From assembly GCA_023014485.1 (NCBI GenBank), contig JAJOZX010003312.1, positions 459,365 through 523,364 of the forward strand: a DNA stretch of 64,000 nt, given 5' to 3'. The stretch comes from Bathynomus jamesi (taxonomy: Eukaryota; Arthropoda; Malacostraca; Isopoda; Cirolanidae). Under the pieces are notes generated by a model. That model was not told the origin of the DNA, searched no databases, and saw nothing but the letters and a program-made list of their open reading frames with translations. How positions within the stretch are numbered: position 1 is the stretch's first letter; the number at the start of each line of letters is the position of its first letter. This document shows positions 21,056 to 31,104 of the stretch, one piece after another. Made by a program: the position numbers and the translations under genes.

Positions 21056-23338
21056 TTATTCATACAATGAATATGGAAAAAAGTTTATTGAGGAAGGAAT
21101 GAAGTTTTTTTGGCTTTCCGTCTGTTTTTCTTCGGGCACGTCTCGCTTCAAACACCAGCAATAGTCCGCCAGCATATTGATATCCCAGTTTCCCTGGTAC
21201 CTCTCTTCCATTATTTTGATATCTTGATGAAATCGTTCACCCGGTTCCTCACTATAATCCCCGCAATTTTCAGGAAAATAGTCCAAGTGGGACCACAAAA
21301 AGTGCATTTTTATGGACATGCGCGACTCATGAGCTTTGAAAGCTTCCATCAAGTTTTCGACAACGGACTCGTATTCTGGACTTCTATGCTTGCCAAGAAA
21401 ATCAGTGACAACTGATTTGAATGCCTGCCAGGCATTCTTCTCAGTTGGAGTCATTGCGTTTTCGAACTGAGTATCCTTGATCAAAGTTCGAATTTGAGGA
21501 CCATCAAAAACCCCAGCATTTAGTTTAACATCAGATATATGAGGAAATTTACTCTCGAGATATCGGAATGCTGAACCCTCCTTATTCTTTGATTTGATGA
21601 AATTTTTCATCAAGCCCAGCTTAATATGAAGTGGTGGGAGCAAAATTTTTGTTGGTGGTACAAGGGGCACTGAAACGACATTATGCGACCCAGGTTCAAA
21701 ATTCTCTCTGGATGCCCATTCACGCTGTGCATAGTGCTTCTCATCCGCTCGGCTATCCCATTTGCAGAGGAAACATGGGTATTTCGTGTATCCCCCTTGC
21801 ATTCCCAATACAAATGCCACAATCTGAAAAAAAATGAAAATATTTAAAGAATTTAGAGAATCTGTTCTATCAGATAAAAAAATCTATGCATTGGACTGTA
21901 TCACTTCTGTGGGGAAGTTAAGTGTTCTTATACGCTCTCAAATAACCTTTGGAAAAACAACATAGTCAATAGCAATAGTTTACTTATGATATTAGTATTA
22001 CCTTCAAATCTCCACAGATCCTCCAGTTATGTTGGTCGTATACGAGAGCATCCAGTAAAATTTTCATGTTATCGTACCTCTCAGTAAGTTGTACGGAATG
22101 TGCTACAGGGACTGATGCAACCCTATTCCCAATGTTGATAAGTACTGCTTTCAAACTTCGTTTAGACGAGTCTATAAATAGCCTCCATTCTGATGCGTTA
22201 TATGGCAGGCCCAAGGATTCGATTAGCTCCTCAACATTGCAGCAGTACACTAAGGAAGAGGTATTTTCGTGCACTGCAAAAAACTTGCGGAATTCTTCCT
22301 CTCGTTTCCTATACCAGGAGAATGTTGTTCCCGGAGCAAGCAAGTTGTCCTCTCGAAGTCGTGAGCCCAAGATCTCGGCAGCTAATTTGGAAAGTCCTAA
22401 ATCCCTGGTAAGATCATTAAGTTTGGCCTGGTTGAGAGGCCTCGGCTCATTTGAAGCGGTATTTTGAGGTATATACGACTGGGACTGGTCATTGGCATTG
22501 GTCATTGATTCATCATCAGAATCATCGAAGTCCAGGGTTTGAGGTGGGTCGGGTATTGGAATTACAGGACCATGGGGTACAGGTCTCATAGCAGAAGGAA
22601 TGTCAGGGTATACAACAATGTGTTTATTCTTCTTGTTAACTCCTGAAAATAGAAACACAGAAACATGGATATAAAACTTGCATATGAAATAGAAGAAGCA
22701 TTCAGACAGTGGCGGCTCGTGAGGGAAGGCTGCGGTCTGTAAGATATGAAATAGGTCGATGGAGTCTGTATATTTTTTTTTTTCATTCATATTGTCCCTT
22801 CGGGGACAATATGAATGAAAAAGAAAGAAAATATACAATCATTGTACATGTAACTTGTATAACAATATGTATGTGTAAATGTATTTTCTATAACAATATG
22901 TATATATAAATGTATGATTACCATTATGGTGAATATTATGCTATATATGGTGAATATTACATTATGGTGAATATTATGTCAAGTTTCATACGAGGATTTC
23001 AAAATATTTAAGAAAAATAAATTTATAAGCCCACCTTGGAGGTTTGTCATGCAGAAATAGCAATCTGTCACGTGATCCTTTCCTTCTCTCCAAATCATGG
23101 GAATTCCAAAAGGCAAAGATTTCGCTCTGCCTTTGCTCCATCTTCTCAAATTTTCAATGCACGTCTTGCAGCACATATGAGGGGCGAAATTTTTGTCCTG
23201 GTCCCCTAGCTTAATTCCAAAGTATGCTCTATACATTGTCTTCACAAATTTAGTGATTTGGGACTGGTTATTTGGCATGCTAACCGTCCCACATATGTAG
23301 CAGAATCTATTGGGATCATTTTTACACGCTCTATTCAT
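21056..23338 (-). CDS. GERFHQD-family zinc protein, three exons, apparently intact
   Basis: Exons 23338-23035, 22642-22002 and 21823-21056 join in frame to 570 residues. Junctions: CTCCAAG/GTGGGC to TTTTCAG/GAGTT, and TTGAAG/GTAATA to TTTTTCAG/ATTG. Start ATG at 23338 (MNRACKNDPNRF). Residues 13-60 form a cysteine-rich module (FCYIC and HMCCKTC) resembling a ZAD-type or other C2-C2 zinc fold. C93-x2-C96 and C332-x2-C335 are further zinc-like pairs. An acidic stretch lies at about 139-146. Conserved blocks: EWRLFIDSS (D259), CGDLK (D313), LPPLHIKLGLMKNF, GERFHQD (E511). I know the family as multi-copy in arthropods with no assigned function. Its position inside a TIR element makes a transposition role plausible; that is inference. 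Confidence 0.75.
22708..22835 (+). repeat. Nested TIR-like end and UUCG-type hairpin in intron 1
   Basis: CAGTGGCGGCTCGTGA at 22708 repeats the right terminal sequence of the host element in opposite orientation. About 70 bp further, TTTCATTCATATTGTCCC-TTCG-GGGACAATATGAATGAAA (22781-22820) is an 18-bp perfect stem with a four-base loop. Together they look like a truncated fold-back element in the intron. Confidence 0.6.
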
Positions 23339-24297
23339 TATGAAATATTTTATCTATATGCCTGAAAAGTAAAAAAAGATATTATACAAGTGAAACAAGT
23401 GATGATAGATGTTACTGTTCCAATTCCGCTTTGACAAAATCACGAAAAATTCTATTTTACTTATGAGGCCATAGCCGGATAACCTGAGCTGATTGAGAAA
23501 AACGGATTGCAGATTCGAAATCAGCAGGAAAAACTCTATAAGAATCACTTACAAAACTCTTGACAGCAAAATTGATGCATACCAGTGTAATTGATTTTAT
23601 GATGCTATTTTACTTATTTTTATGACTGAGTAGTGAGTAGTTATCTATTTATCTATTCGACTTTCTCTCCCTCATATATATATATATATAATCGACACAA
23701 TTGTTCGCAATTTCTGAGGCAGCACCCCCATAACTGAAAGTCACGAGCCGCCACTGGACTAGGCCTATCACTTTTGTTTATAACAGTATGCAGAGCCATT
23801 GACACCAAATCATTTTCTTTGTGGTAAACGATTAACATCAAGCCCCAGTGTGCCAGAAGATTTGCAGCCTATCCAGAGCACTCAAGGAGAGTTAACCAGA
23901 AGGTTCAGGTACCTTGAAGAGCTACAAGATCAGTTATGGAAGACGTGGCAGATGGAATACTTGCCAGAACTCAATTATTACCCTCAGGCAATGTAAAGGG
24001 CTCCAATGCAAATTGTATGAAGGTTGGAGAAGTGATAATGATTGGGGATGAAAGACCAAGGCAATACTGGAAGCTTGGCATAATTGAAGAATTGTTTGTT
24101 GGCAAAGACAATTTAGTTAGGTCTGCACTGGTAAAGACTTCAGGAGGAAAATTAAAGAGACCTATACAAAAACTCTATGCTTTAGAAATCAGCAAAAACC
24201 CGGATAATCCAGATGAAACATTTGAGTTACAGCCTCATCGAGAAGGCTTGGCTAAACTGGAAGAAGGTAATGACAACAATGCCTCGTCGGTGGGGTG

Positions 24298-24880
24298 TGT
24301 TAGAAAATCTAGAAGAGGAAGAACCATTGTTGTCCCAAGGCGATATGATGACTAAGCTTATTGATGCAGCATTGCTTGTATATATTAAGTTAAGGTGTAT
24401 ATATATCCATCTCATAATTGTAAGGTTAGTGAAAAATTCACTTAATTTAAAGCTAGCATTTTTGGTTTATTGTGGCATTATTGTTTGGCCACTCTTGTGG
24501 CATCATTTTTGGGGCGCTGCGCGGCTTTTCTACTCGTTTGTGGAATGCGGTACTTACAGGGTGTGGTCTTATAGAGAGCTCTCTTGCAATTCAGTTTGAT
24601 TGTTTAGATACAAGATTGTTGCATCGTGCAATGGTGCAGGTTGGGTTGTTGTTGCAAGGTTTAGAAAGAAAACCATAAATAGTGCCCCTTTTGTTTTTTA
24701 TCTTAAATTCATGCAACTGAGGCCTAAGGTAGGCCCACATCGAGTCAGCAACCCTAAGGTAGGGCCTAATAGGACCTCCAAGTCCGTAAGTTTTCAATCT
24801 AGCTTAACTTGGACTGGAGGTTGAACTGGCCCTTCAGAGCTTGGCCGTTCACGGCTCAGCTGGAATTTTGAACCCAATTG
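24298..24880 (+). repeat. BEL 3' LTR
   Basis: Begins TGTTAGAAAATCTAG, like the 5' LTR, immediately after the end of the integrase region. Retains the about 130-bp middle segment lost from the 5' LTR and has only a short TA run. Homology is lost after TGAACCCAATT; the true end and any target duplication are not visible. Confidence 0.8.
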
Positions 24881-25585
24881 TGAAAAATGCTCTGTATGAA
24901 TTGGTCCAGAATTAACCCACCCCTTATATCTCCAGTCTAACTATAGAGTAGATTAAGTCTAGCCTGTAGGGGTCAGCCTAGAGATTCCGGAAATGGTCCA
25001 GAGCGGGCAGATAAATTGAGGTCCACAGTAGGATTCCTCACCAAATTAGGTTAGGGCAATCTACCTTCACCTTTGTTAAGCTATGAGTTGATGCTAGGTC
25101 TTAGGCCAGAATGTAGACCTAAGTTGTCTGACCCAGCTTAATTTAATGCGTTTACTTCTAACTGGGTTAAAACACAATTAGTCACTTACTGCTAGTTATT
25201 AGAGAGTCTCTTTTCCCCTTCTGTCTAATTGTTGAGAGCGTACTTGCTGGTGGGGATCTTTTTCCGTTGTTTGTCCTCCCTTCTCTCGTTCCGTCTTCTC
25301 ACCCCGTTCCTCGTTTTCGTTCTCCCTTGTTCCTTTTTCGCGGGGCTTTTTCCACCAGCGTCGTCTTGGTTTTTTCTTCGGTTGGTTGATCGGTAATGTA
25401 TATCTATTACCGAGCACGCTCTTGTCACACAGTATATAAATACTAGTGTGGAGAATAACTCTGGTGAGCAACCAATTGGTTTCATCCACCAAGTTATTGA
25501 CATAAAAGGAATTTAATAATTGTTAGATTAACTACCTACCTACTCAGTGAACCATTTTCGTTACCTCCCAACTACCCACACATCA
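24881..25585. other. Unassigned DNA between two BEL copies
   Basis: Pyrimidine-rich around 25200-25370 with a TATATAAATA box near 25432. Minus-strand open stretches rich in Lys, Arg and Glu are low-complexity and not convincing. The base style resembles BEL leader sequence and could be part of another LTR element, but I cannot place it. Confidence 0.3.
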
Positions 25586-26727
25586 GTTTTCCATACCAAT
25601 AAAAAAAAATAAATAAAAAATAATAACAATTATGTCATTTTCTATTTCATCCTTTTCTATAAGAGCCTCAATTTTAACATTTACTTCGCTTAGAGCATCC
25701 TTTTTAGTTTCTAATATGGAAAGTTGCGCAGTCACTAAGCTTAAATCCTCTTGCTCTATGGCAGAATCTATAGTGGCAATGACCTTTGTAATTAGACCTT
25801 TGTAGGTGCTTCTCCTTTTTCTAAACTTGTTCAATTCAGATGCACTCATCTTCAATGCAAACAACAATTGGACTCAATGTCAAATAAGCTGAATTGGCGA
25901 AAATACTTAAACAAAGTGATCAAACTCAAATTTTGCTTTTTTCAAATAAACTGAATTTCTTGGTTTGGGTACTGACCAACCACCAGTATGGAATACCAAA
26001 TTTTCCACTCAAGTAACTGGCGCACTGAAGTCTGCAACCTTCAGCTACAAACAATAAAACCAAAATTAACCACAGCGGTAAAAATGTAGGCCCAAAACAA
26101 CGACAGACTAGCGGGCAAGTTTCGCAATTGGGCGACCAAACTTTCCACCCTAGAACCTTAACTCAATTATGCTCAACCCGTCCAGACCTAACTTGGGCTA
26201 CAATTTGCACAATCAGAACTTTGTCGAAAAATAGTCACGGACTCAGTCTTGTGCTAGAATCCGGTTTCGACGGACCATATTATTTTTTATTTTATTGGGT
26301 TCAGAATCCCAGTTGAGCCTGAACGGCCAAGCTCTGAAGGGTCAGTTCAACCTACAGCCCAATTAAGCTAGACTAAAACTTACGGACTTGGAGGTCCTAT
26401 TAAGTCCTACCTCAGGGTTGCCGACTCGATGTGGGCCTACCTTAGGCCTCAGTTGCATAAAATTAAAAAAAACAAAAGGGGCACTGTTATGGTCTTCTTT
26501 CAAAACTTTACAACAACACAAAATCTGCACTATTGCACGATGCAACAATCTTGTATCTAAACTAAACTGAATCGCAAGAGAGCTCTCCATAAGACCACGC
26601 CCTTTAAGTGCCTCATTCAAGAAACGATTAGAAAAAGGACGCGGCAGTATCCCCCCAAAAATGATGCCACAAAATCCCAAAAATGCTAGCTCTAAAGTAA
26701 GTGAATTTTTCACTCACCTTACATTTA

Positions 26728-26795
<68 letters not shown>

Positions 26796-26892
26796 CTTAA
26801 CTTAATATATACAAGCAATGCTGCATCAATCAGCTTAGTCATCATATCGCCTTGGGATAACAATGGCTCTTCCTCTTCTAGATTTTCTAACA
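25586..26892 (-). mobile_element. BEL/Pao 5' fragment, antisense
   Basis: Reading the minus strand: LTR 26892-26278 (begins TGTTAGAAAATC), primer-binding-like TGGTCCGTCGAAACCGG at 26277, leader, then gag start at 25849 (MSASELNKFRKRRSTYKGL), cut off near 25590. Same family as the element at 13216, in opposite orientation, so the two form an inverted pair about 1.4 kb apart. Its LTR carries a 60-bp TA array at 26731-26791. Confidence 0.8.
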
Positions 26893-28755
26893 GGTATTGA
26901 TTAGTCTGGTGGTAGGAGGTTGAATACATACACACTCATTTAACCAAACAACACAACATGGAAGTACATTTCAATTAACTCACCAACGTAGAAGTCCCTT
27001 TAAAGCATAGTTAACAAAACATGACAAAAATCCAAAACATTAATAAACCAGCATTTGAAAACTGGTGGCTTCTAAAACTTACACAAATAATGAGCAAAGT
27101 TAAAATGCTTAATAACTTTACGTTAAATCCACAAATTTCCTATATTTACGGGGAGTCAAACTGATTGACATAACTTTAACTAAACTTGAGAAGTTGGCCT
27201 CTTGAACTTTTATATTTAAATAGCTCTTAAGTAACATTTCTCTCTCTATGTTCCTACTTCATTCTTTTTAACTCATTTCACATGGTTTGAAAGTTTATAA
27301 AAAAAATTTAACCTATAACAAATTTTTCTCCAGCCCCTCCCCCAGCATATGGAAAAACTATATACGCCAACAACATGGTATCGTATGTAGTACCTTTATT
27401 TCTTAATTAAATATCTAAAAAATTGCCTCGGAATTGGCGACATAGCCTATTGGGAATGAAAATAATTGCCATACATAGAACCCAATACGGAGGCATTGGG
27501 TTCACATTACAAGAAAAAGGCATTATTTCGTATAAAAAATTTTCATCGCTGACGCATGAAAATTACTTCGAGAGATTAGCCGTCTGGGAACTTTGTAAAG
27601 TTAGCGAAATTGAAGATAAAAGAATTTTATATTAGCACCAGAGCGGGGAGTTCCAAACGATGCTTGAAGCAAGGGAGACGTAATTTATCTTCCTATAAGT
27701 TCTGAGTGAATATAAAACTAATAACTCAAAAAGGATGGGCGTATTCCTTCAGGTATTTAAGTATAGTGAATGCCCATATTAATTAAATCCAATAAATTCG
27801 TTGCATAACTCCATCGTCTACGGCCGTACATCGAAAGAGCCGCGCGCCCTACAAAAGAAGCGAGGCCCAACGAAATAATAATGTATGGTAATTTCCTTCT
27901 TTGCCATTAGGCAGCGCTAAAATACGAAGGCAAATAAATTAACGAGGTCCTTTGAACACCTCCACAAACATAACTTTTTAACGAAAAAACGTAGGGTTTT
28001 TGTCGTTAACTCTCTACCGATATCTGCTGAAATTTCCTGTGGATGAAGGTGACGGCAATAAACCATAACTTTATATAGTTTTTGCACAATGTTTGGTCGC
28101 AGGTCGGTGTTTGAGGTATCTGAACTATTAAGTTTATTTTCCTTTAAATATTAGTTTAATTACCTGGTGGTCTAGCTATACACGTATGTTCTGTATGAAC
28201 GCTGACTGATAGGCTTTATGCAAGCTCAGACGAATGAGAATGATTCTAGAAACTCAACATTTAAAACCCGCCGAGCGAGTGTGGGCAAAAATGGCCTTTT
28301 AATATACTGTACTCACCAAATCCACTGACATATGAAAATTGTCTACGAAGAAAGACTTCAGGTTTAGAATTAAATATACGAAACCCTTTATTCTTTAAAC
28401 TCTTAATGGCTTCATTTTTAATTCGATTGCTGGTCGCTTAATTTTCAGTGCACAATTAAACTCCCAATCCGGTTACGTTTATCATAATTATTTTTCTCTG
28501 TACACATTACCCTTTTCAAACATATTACATTACTACATTTACAACGAATGTTAGAGGTCAGCCATGTCGCTTGCGTTCGTTAGCTTGTGACATCATCGTC
28601 TCAAATCCATATTGACTATGCCAGATTTCTTCTTGTCAGTGTTTTGAAAACATCGGTCACCCTTATAAATTTTGAACAGAATATTTGAATCCAAGCTGTA
28701 ACATCGTTTGAGCTCTAAATATTGTAAGGTACCAAAATTAAGGGGAAGGGTCGAG
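26893..28755. other. AT-rich DNA with no recognised element
   Basis: No family recognised on either strand. A 70-codon plus-strand stretch at 27423-27635 lacks recognisable motifs and is probably chance. This is the best candidate for unique host sequence in the window. Confidence 0.4.
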
Positions 28756-29050
28756 CAGTGGCGTACTAAGGGGGTGCGAGGGGGGGGGGTCCGTCCCAGG
28801 TGACAGCCAGGAGGGGGGCGCCATCGGGAGAGTTGAAATACCAGTACAAGTTTTAACCAAATGAAAAATTCACCAAAGAAAAAAATTAAAAATGTTCAAA
28901 CTATTACAACAGCTTAATGTTAATTTTCACTATAAAATAAATTTTTATTTTTATTGTCAATACAAAATTTACAAACGAAAAATTAAATATTTGATAAAAA
29001 TTACATCGAAAGGCGAACGTTTGTTGACGTTTTAGTCATCAGTTTGTTGA
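28756..29050. mobile_element. hAT-like terminus, one end only
   Basis: CAGTGGCGTACTAAGGGGGT at 28756, followed by a G-rich stretch (GGTCCGTCCCAGGTGACAG), is a common animal hAT 5' end pattern. AT-rich sequence follows and no matching right end was found before the TA microsatellite. Confidence 0.45.
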
Positions 29051-29065
29051 GCATAGCCAGCTGGC

Positions 29066-29087
29066 TATATATATATATATATATGTG

Positions 29088-29124
<37 letters not shown>
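29066..29124. repeat. TA microsatellite
   Basis: Runs of TA with minor interruptions, preceded by the 12-bp palindrome AGCCAGCTGGCT. The right half continues after the 29125-29795 element, which inserted in this array. Confidence 0.9.
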
Positions 29125-29127
<3 letters not shown>

Positions 29128-29795
29128 GGTTATGACTTTTTAATTTTTTGTCATAAATATTGTTTCCTGTATCATCAATCGATGAACGTTTGCTTGAAAA
29201 CAATAAAAAGGGCCTAATACTTCAGAATTTAAAAAAAATGTCACCCCGAAAGCAAATATAGTATATTAGTATATTCGAGGCAGCTGCATTGCACCATTCT
29301 AGATTGGTTACCTAGTATTTTCTTGAATATTCCGGAATATACCGAAAAGCACTAAATACTCTGGAAAATCACTGGAACAGAGACCCATCTGCAATAGCTA
29401 TACCAAGGAGCAACCAATGTGCGGAACGTGCCATTAAGGTGATGCAAGAACTTTCCGTAAACTGTAAAAATAAAGACAACCTTAATCACAGGTTTATTTT
29501 AAGCAATAAGTAAAACAATTAAAACAATAATAGAGTAAATGTATAATATTGTATTTGTATAATTAATATGTATTGTATAGGTATAATGTTGTATATATAA
29601 TATATGTTTATGTATAATAATTGTGAAATAAACATGCAAATTTCTATTTATTATTTTATTAATTTTTTATTTTTTATTTTGGGGTGAAGTTTTTTCAAAA
29701 TATATCGAAAAACCTGTTATTTTCATTGTCAGGGGGCAAAAGTTCATCGATTTATGATACAGGAACATGAGGTTATAAAAATGTCATAACCCTAA
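29125..29795. mobile_element. TIR element inserted in TA repeats
   Basis: Ends TTAGGGTTATGAC on both sides in inverted orientation, extending imperfectly for about 75 bp (both contain CCTGTATCAT, then a T(C/A)AATCGATGAAC block). TA on both flanks fits a TA target. About 671 bp. A short plus-strand remnant at about 29360-29510 reads LENHWNRDPSAIAIPR, then SNQCAERAIKVMQEL, resembling the C-terminal end of another arthropod multi-copy gene family I recall only loosely. Confidence 0.65.
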
Positions 29796-29801
29796 TATAT
29801 A

Positions 29802-29865
<64 letters not shown>

Positions 29866-29868
29866 CAG

Positions 29869-29908
<40 letters not shown>

Positions 29909-29921
29909 ATATATATAACAT
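29796..29921. repeat. TA microsatellite
   Basis: Interrupted TA array continuing the 29066 array on the other side of the inserted element and running up to the CR1 5' region. Confidence 0.9.
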
Positions 29922-30119
29922 TTCTTTCGTCGGTAGCTTAATTATATATTCATTTAGCATAAAATTGTGTTACAAGAACCTGTTTCTGCGTTTCAAGAAC
30001 AATTTTGCCGGTTTTCGCAGGTGACGGCACAATAAGCACGCGGTAGACCTACGTTGTAATTTATTAATTTCCAAACGCTCGTTTTGTGTTTTTTTTTTGT
30101 TTTTTAACTAATTAAAAGC

Positions 30120-31054
30120 ATGGCAACCCCGTCAAGTACTTGCAGTCGCTGTGAAGGGAAATTTGCCGCTTACGCGTTTACAATGGCTAATAATAATGAA
30201 CAATTAGTTTGCAGGTGGTGCTCAAGCATGGAAGTCCTGAGGAACGAATTAGACCGTGAGAGGGAGGCCAGGGTGAGGCTTCAAGAAAGCGTGATGCTTC
30301 TGACGGCAAAATTGGATTCCCTTGAGACTCCAGTTACGACCCCTCATGCCTCAGTTTCTACTAATAATATAAATAGTTTTAATAGCCCTCTCTCTTCCCC
30401 TAGTTCCCAACCCTTCGTTCGAGTGCGAAATGGAGCCCCATTGCGAAAAGCAAAGACTTGTCTACCAGTAATAACAAGCAATAAGTTTTCTGTTTTAGGT
30501 TTCGAAGATGCTGATGAACCGGAAATACGACTCGTTGGCGATTCCATTGTTCGAAGGCAGCTCGAGGAATTCTGTGGGAGAAACCCTCGTCGTGGCGCCG
30601 TTACTGCTACCCTGGTGCAAGGGTGGAGGATATAACTAATAGTGTTGACCATTTTACAGACGGTACCGCCGAGGACACAATGTATGTTATTCATGTCGGT
30701 ACTAATAACGTTTTAAACTCTAGATCGGAAGAACTGCTGGCTAGGTACAGGGACTTAATAGAGCGACTAAAGGAGAAAACTAATAAGATTGTCTTAACAG
30801 GTATACTTCCTCGAATTATCCAACGTAACGATTTCTACAGCAAGGCGACCTATATTAACAATAACCTAAAGTCTCTTTGCCAACAGGAAGGAGTGCATTA
30901 TGCGAATTTTTGGAACAGTTTCTACGGCAGGAGGGACTTGTTCCTCGAAGATGGACTTCATCTTAATGACGTAGGAGCTGCGCGTTTAGGAAGACTATTT
31001 CATAATACTGTCTCTTCTTTTCAGGCTGCCGTAACTCGAACGGTCCCAGCGTAA
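30120..31054 (+). pseudogene. CR1 ORF1: zinc finger and SGNH esterase domain
   Basis: Begins MATPSSTCSRCEGKF. N-terminal cysteine pairs (CSRC and CRWC) with a short coiled-coil-like stretch (NELDREREARVRLQESV). Then a SGNH hydrolase: LVGDSIVRRQLEEF (block I GDS), VIHVGTNNV (block III GTNN) and DGLHLNDVGAARLG (block V D-x2-H). ORF1 proteins of CR1 elements are known to carry PHD-like fingers and such esterase domains. One frameshift at about 30604 separates 30120-30635 from the rest. All three catalytic blocks remain, so the break is recent. Confidence 0.8.
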
Positions 31055-31104
31055 ATTCTACAAGTTTTCCCCGCGCTCGCGAAGGTGTCGTAATTGCAAG
31101 CAAT

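Larger units (their letters stand above)
20209..23756 (-). mobile_element. TIR-bounded DNA element carrying the 570-aa gene
   Basis: Inserted in BEL integrase between NSRP and its continuation. Left end CAGGAGCGGCTCGCAG, right end in reverse complement CAGTGGCGGCTCGTGA. Flanks show a 7/8-matching duplication (GTAGGCCT/CTAGGCCT). About 3.55 kb. The only substantial gene inside is the three-exon minus-strand gene at 21056-23338. The ends resemble hAT termini, but no hAT transposase is present. A third copy of the terminal sequence (CAGTGGCGGCTCGTGA) lies in intron 1 at 22708, so a nested related element or a composite history is possible. Confidence 0.65.
17977..24355 (+). pseudogene. BEL integrase, in three pieces (17977-18487, 19826-20208, 23767-24355)
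   Basis: First piece: N-terminal HHCC-type region (HHKLLHAGVREVI, CVVCKRWSSKPY) and core start with the first catalytic Asp (FDVVGVDFAGSVYV), ending LFTCATT. It resumes after the hAT element with RAIHLELISNLSSDVF, the second Asp in IISDNAKTF and the catalytic Glu in WGGFWERLV, ending MVNSRP. It resumes after the TIR element with YAEPLTPNHFLCGKRL and a C-terminal part (QYWKLGIIEELFVGKD). Frame changes occur around 20030 and 23780. The clean resumption on both sides shows that the two DNA elements inserted after the BEL element was in place. Confidence 0.8.
13216..24880 (+). mobile_element. BEL/Pao LTR retrotransposon, degenerate, with two nested DNA transposons
   Basis: Plus-strand element with LTRs at both ends (13216-13694 and 24298-24880), a primer-binding-like TGGTCCTTCGGAACCGG directly after the 5' LTR, then gag, protease, reverse transcriptase, RNase H and integrase in BEL/Pao order. 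The integrase is interrupted at 18496-19825 by a hAT element and at 20209-23756 by a TIR element carrying a gene. Without these two insertions the element is about 6.8 kb, typical for the superfamily. Numerous frameshifts and stops; not autonomous. Confidence 0.88.

Noticed and set aside
25199..25503. Two overlapping open frames of 92-97 codons rich in Lys, Arg and Glu
   Set aside because: Pyrimidine-rich low-complexity DNA read on the opposite strand; no recognisable domain and two frames open at once.
27423..27635. 70-codon plus-strand ORF
   Set aside because: No recognisable motif, no start context or neighbouring exons; length is within chance expectation.
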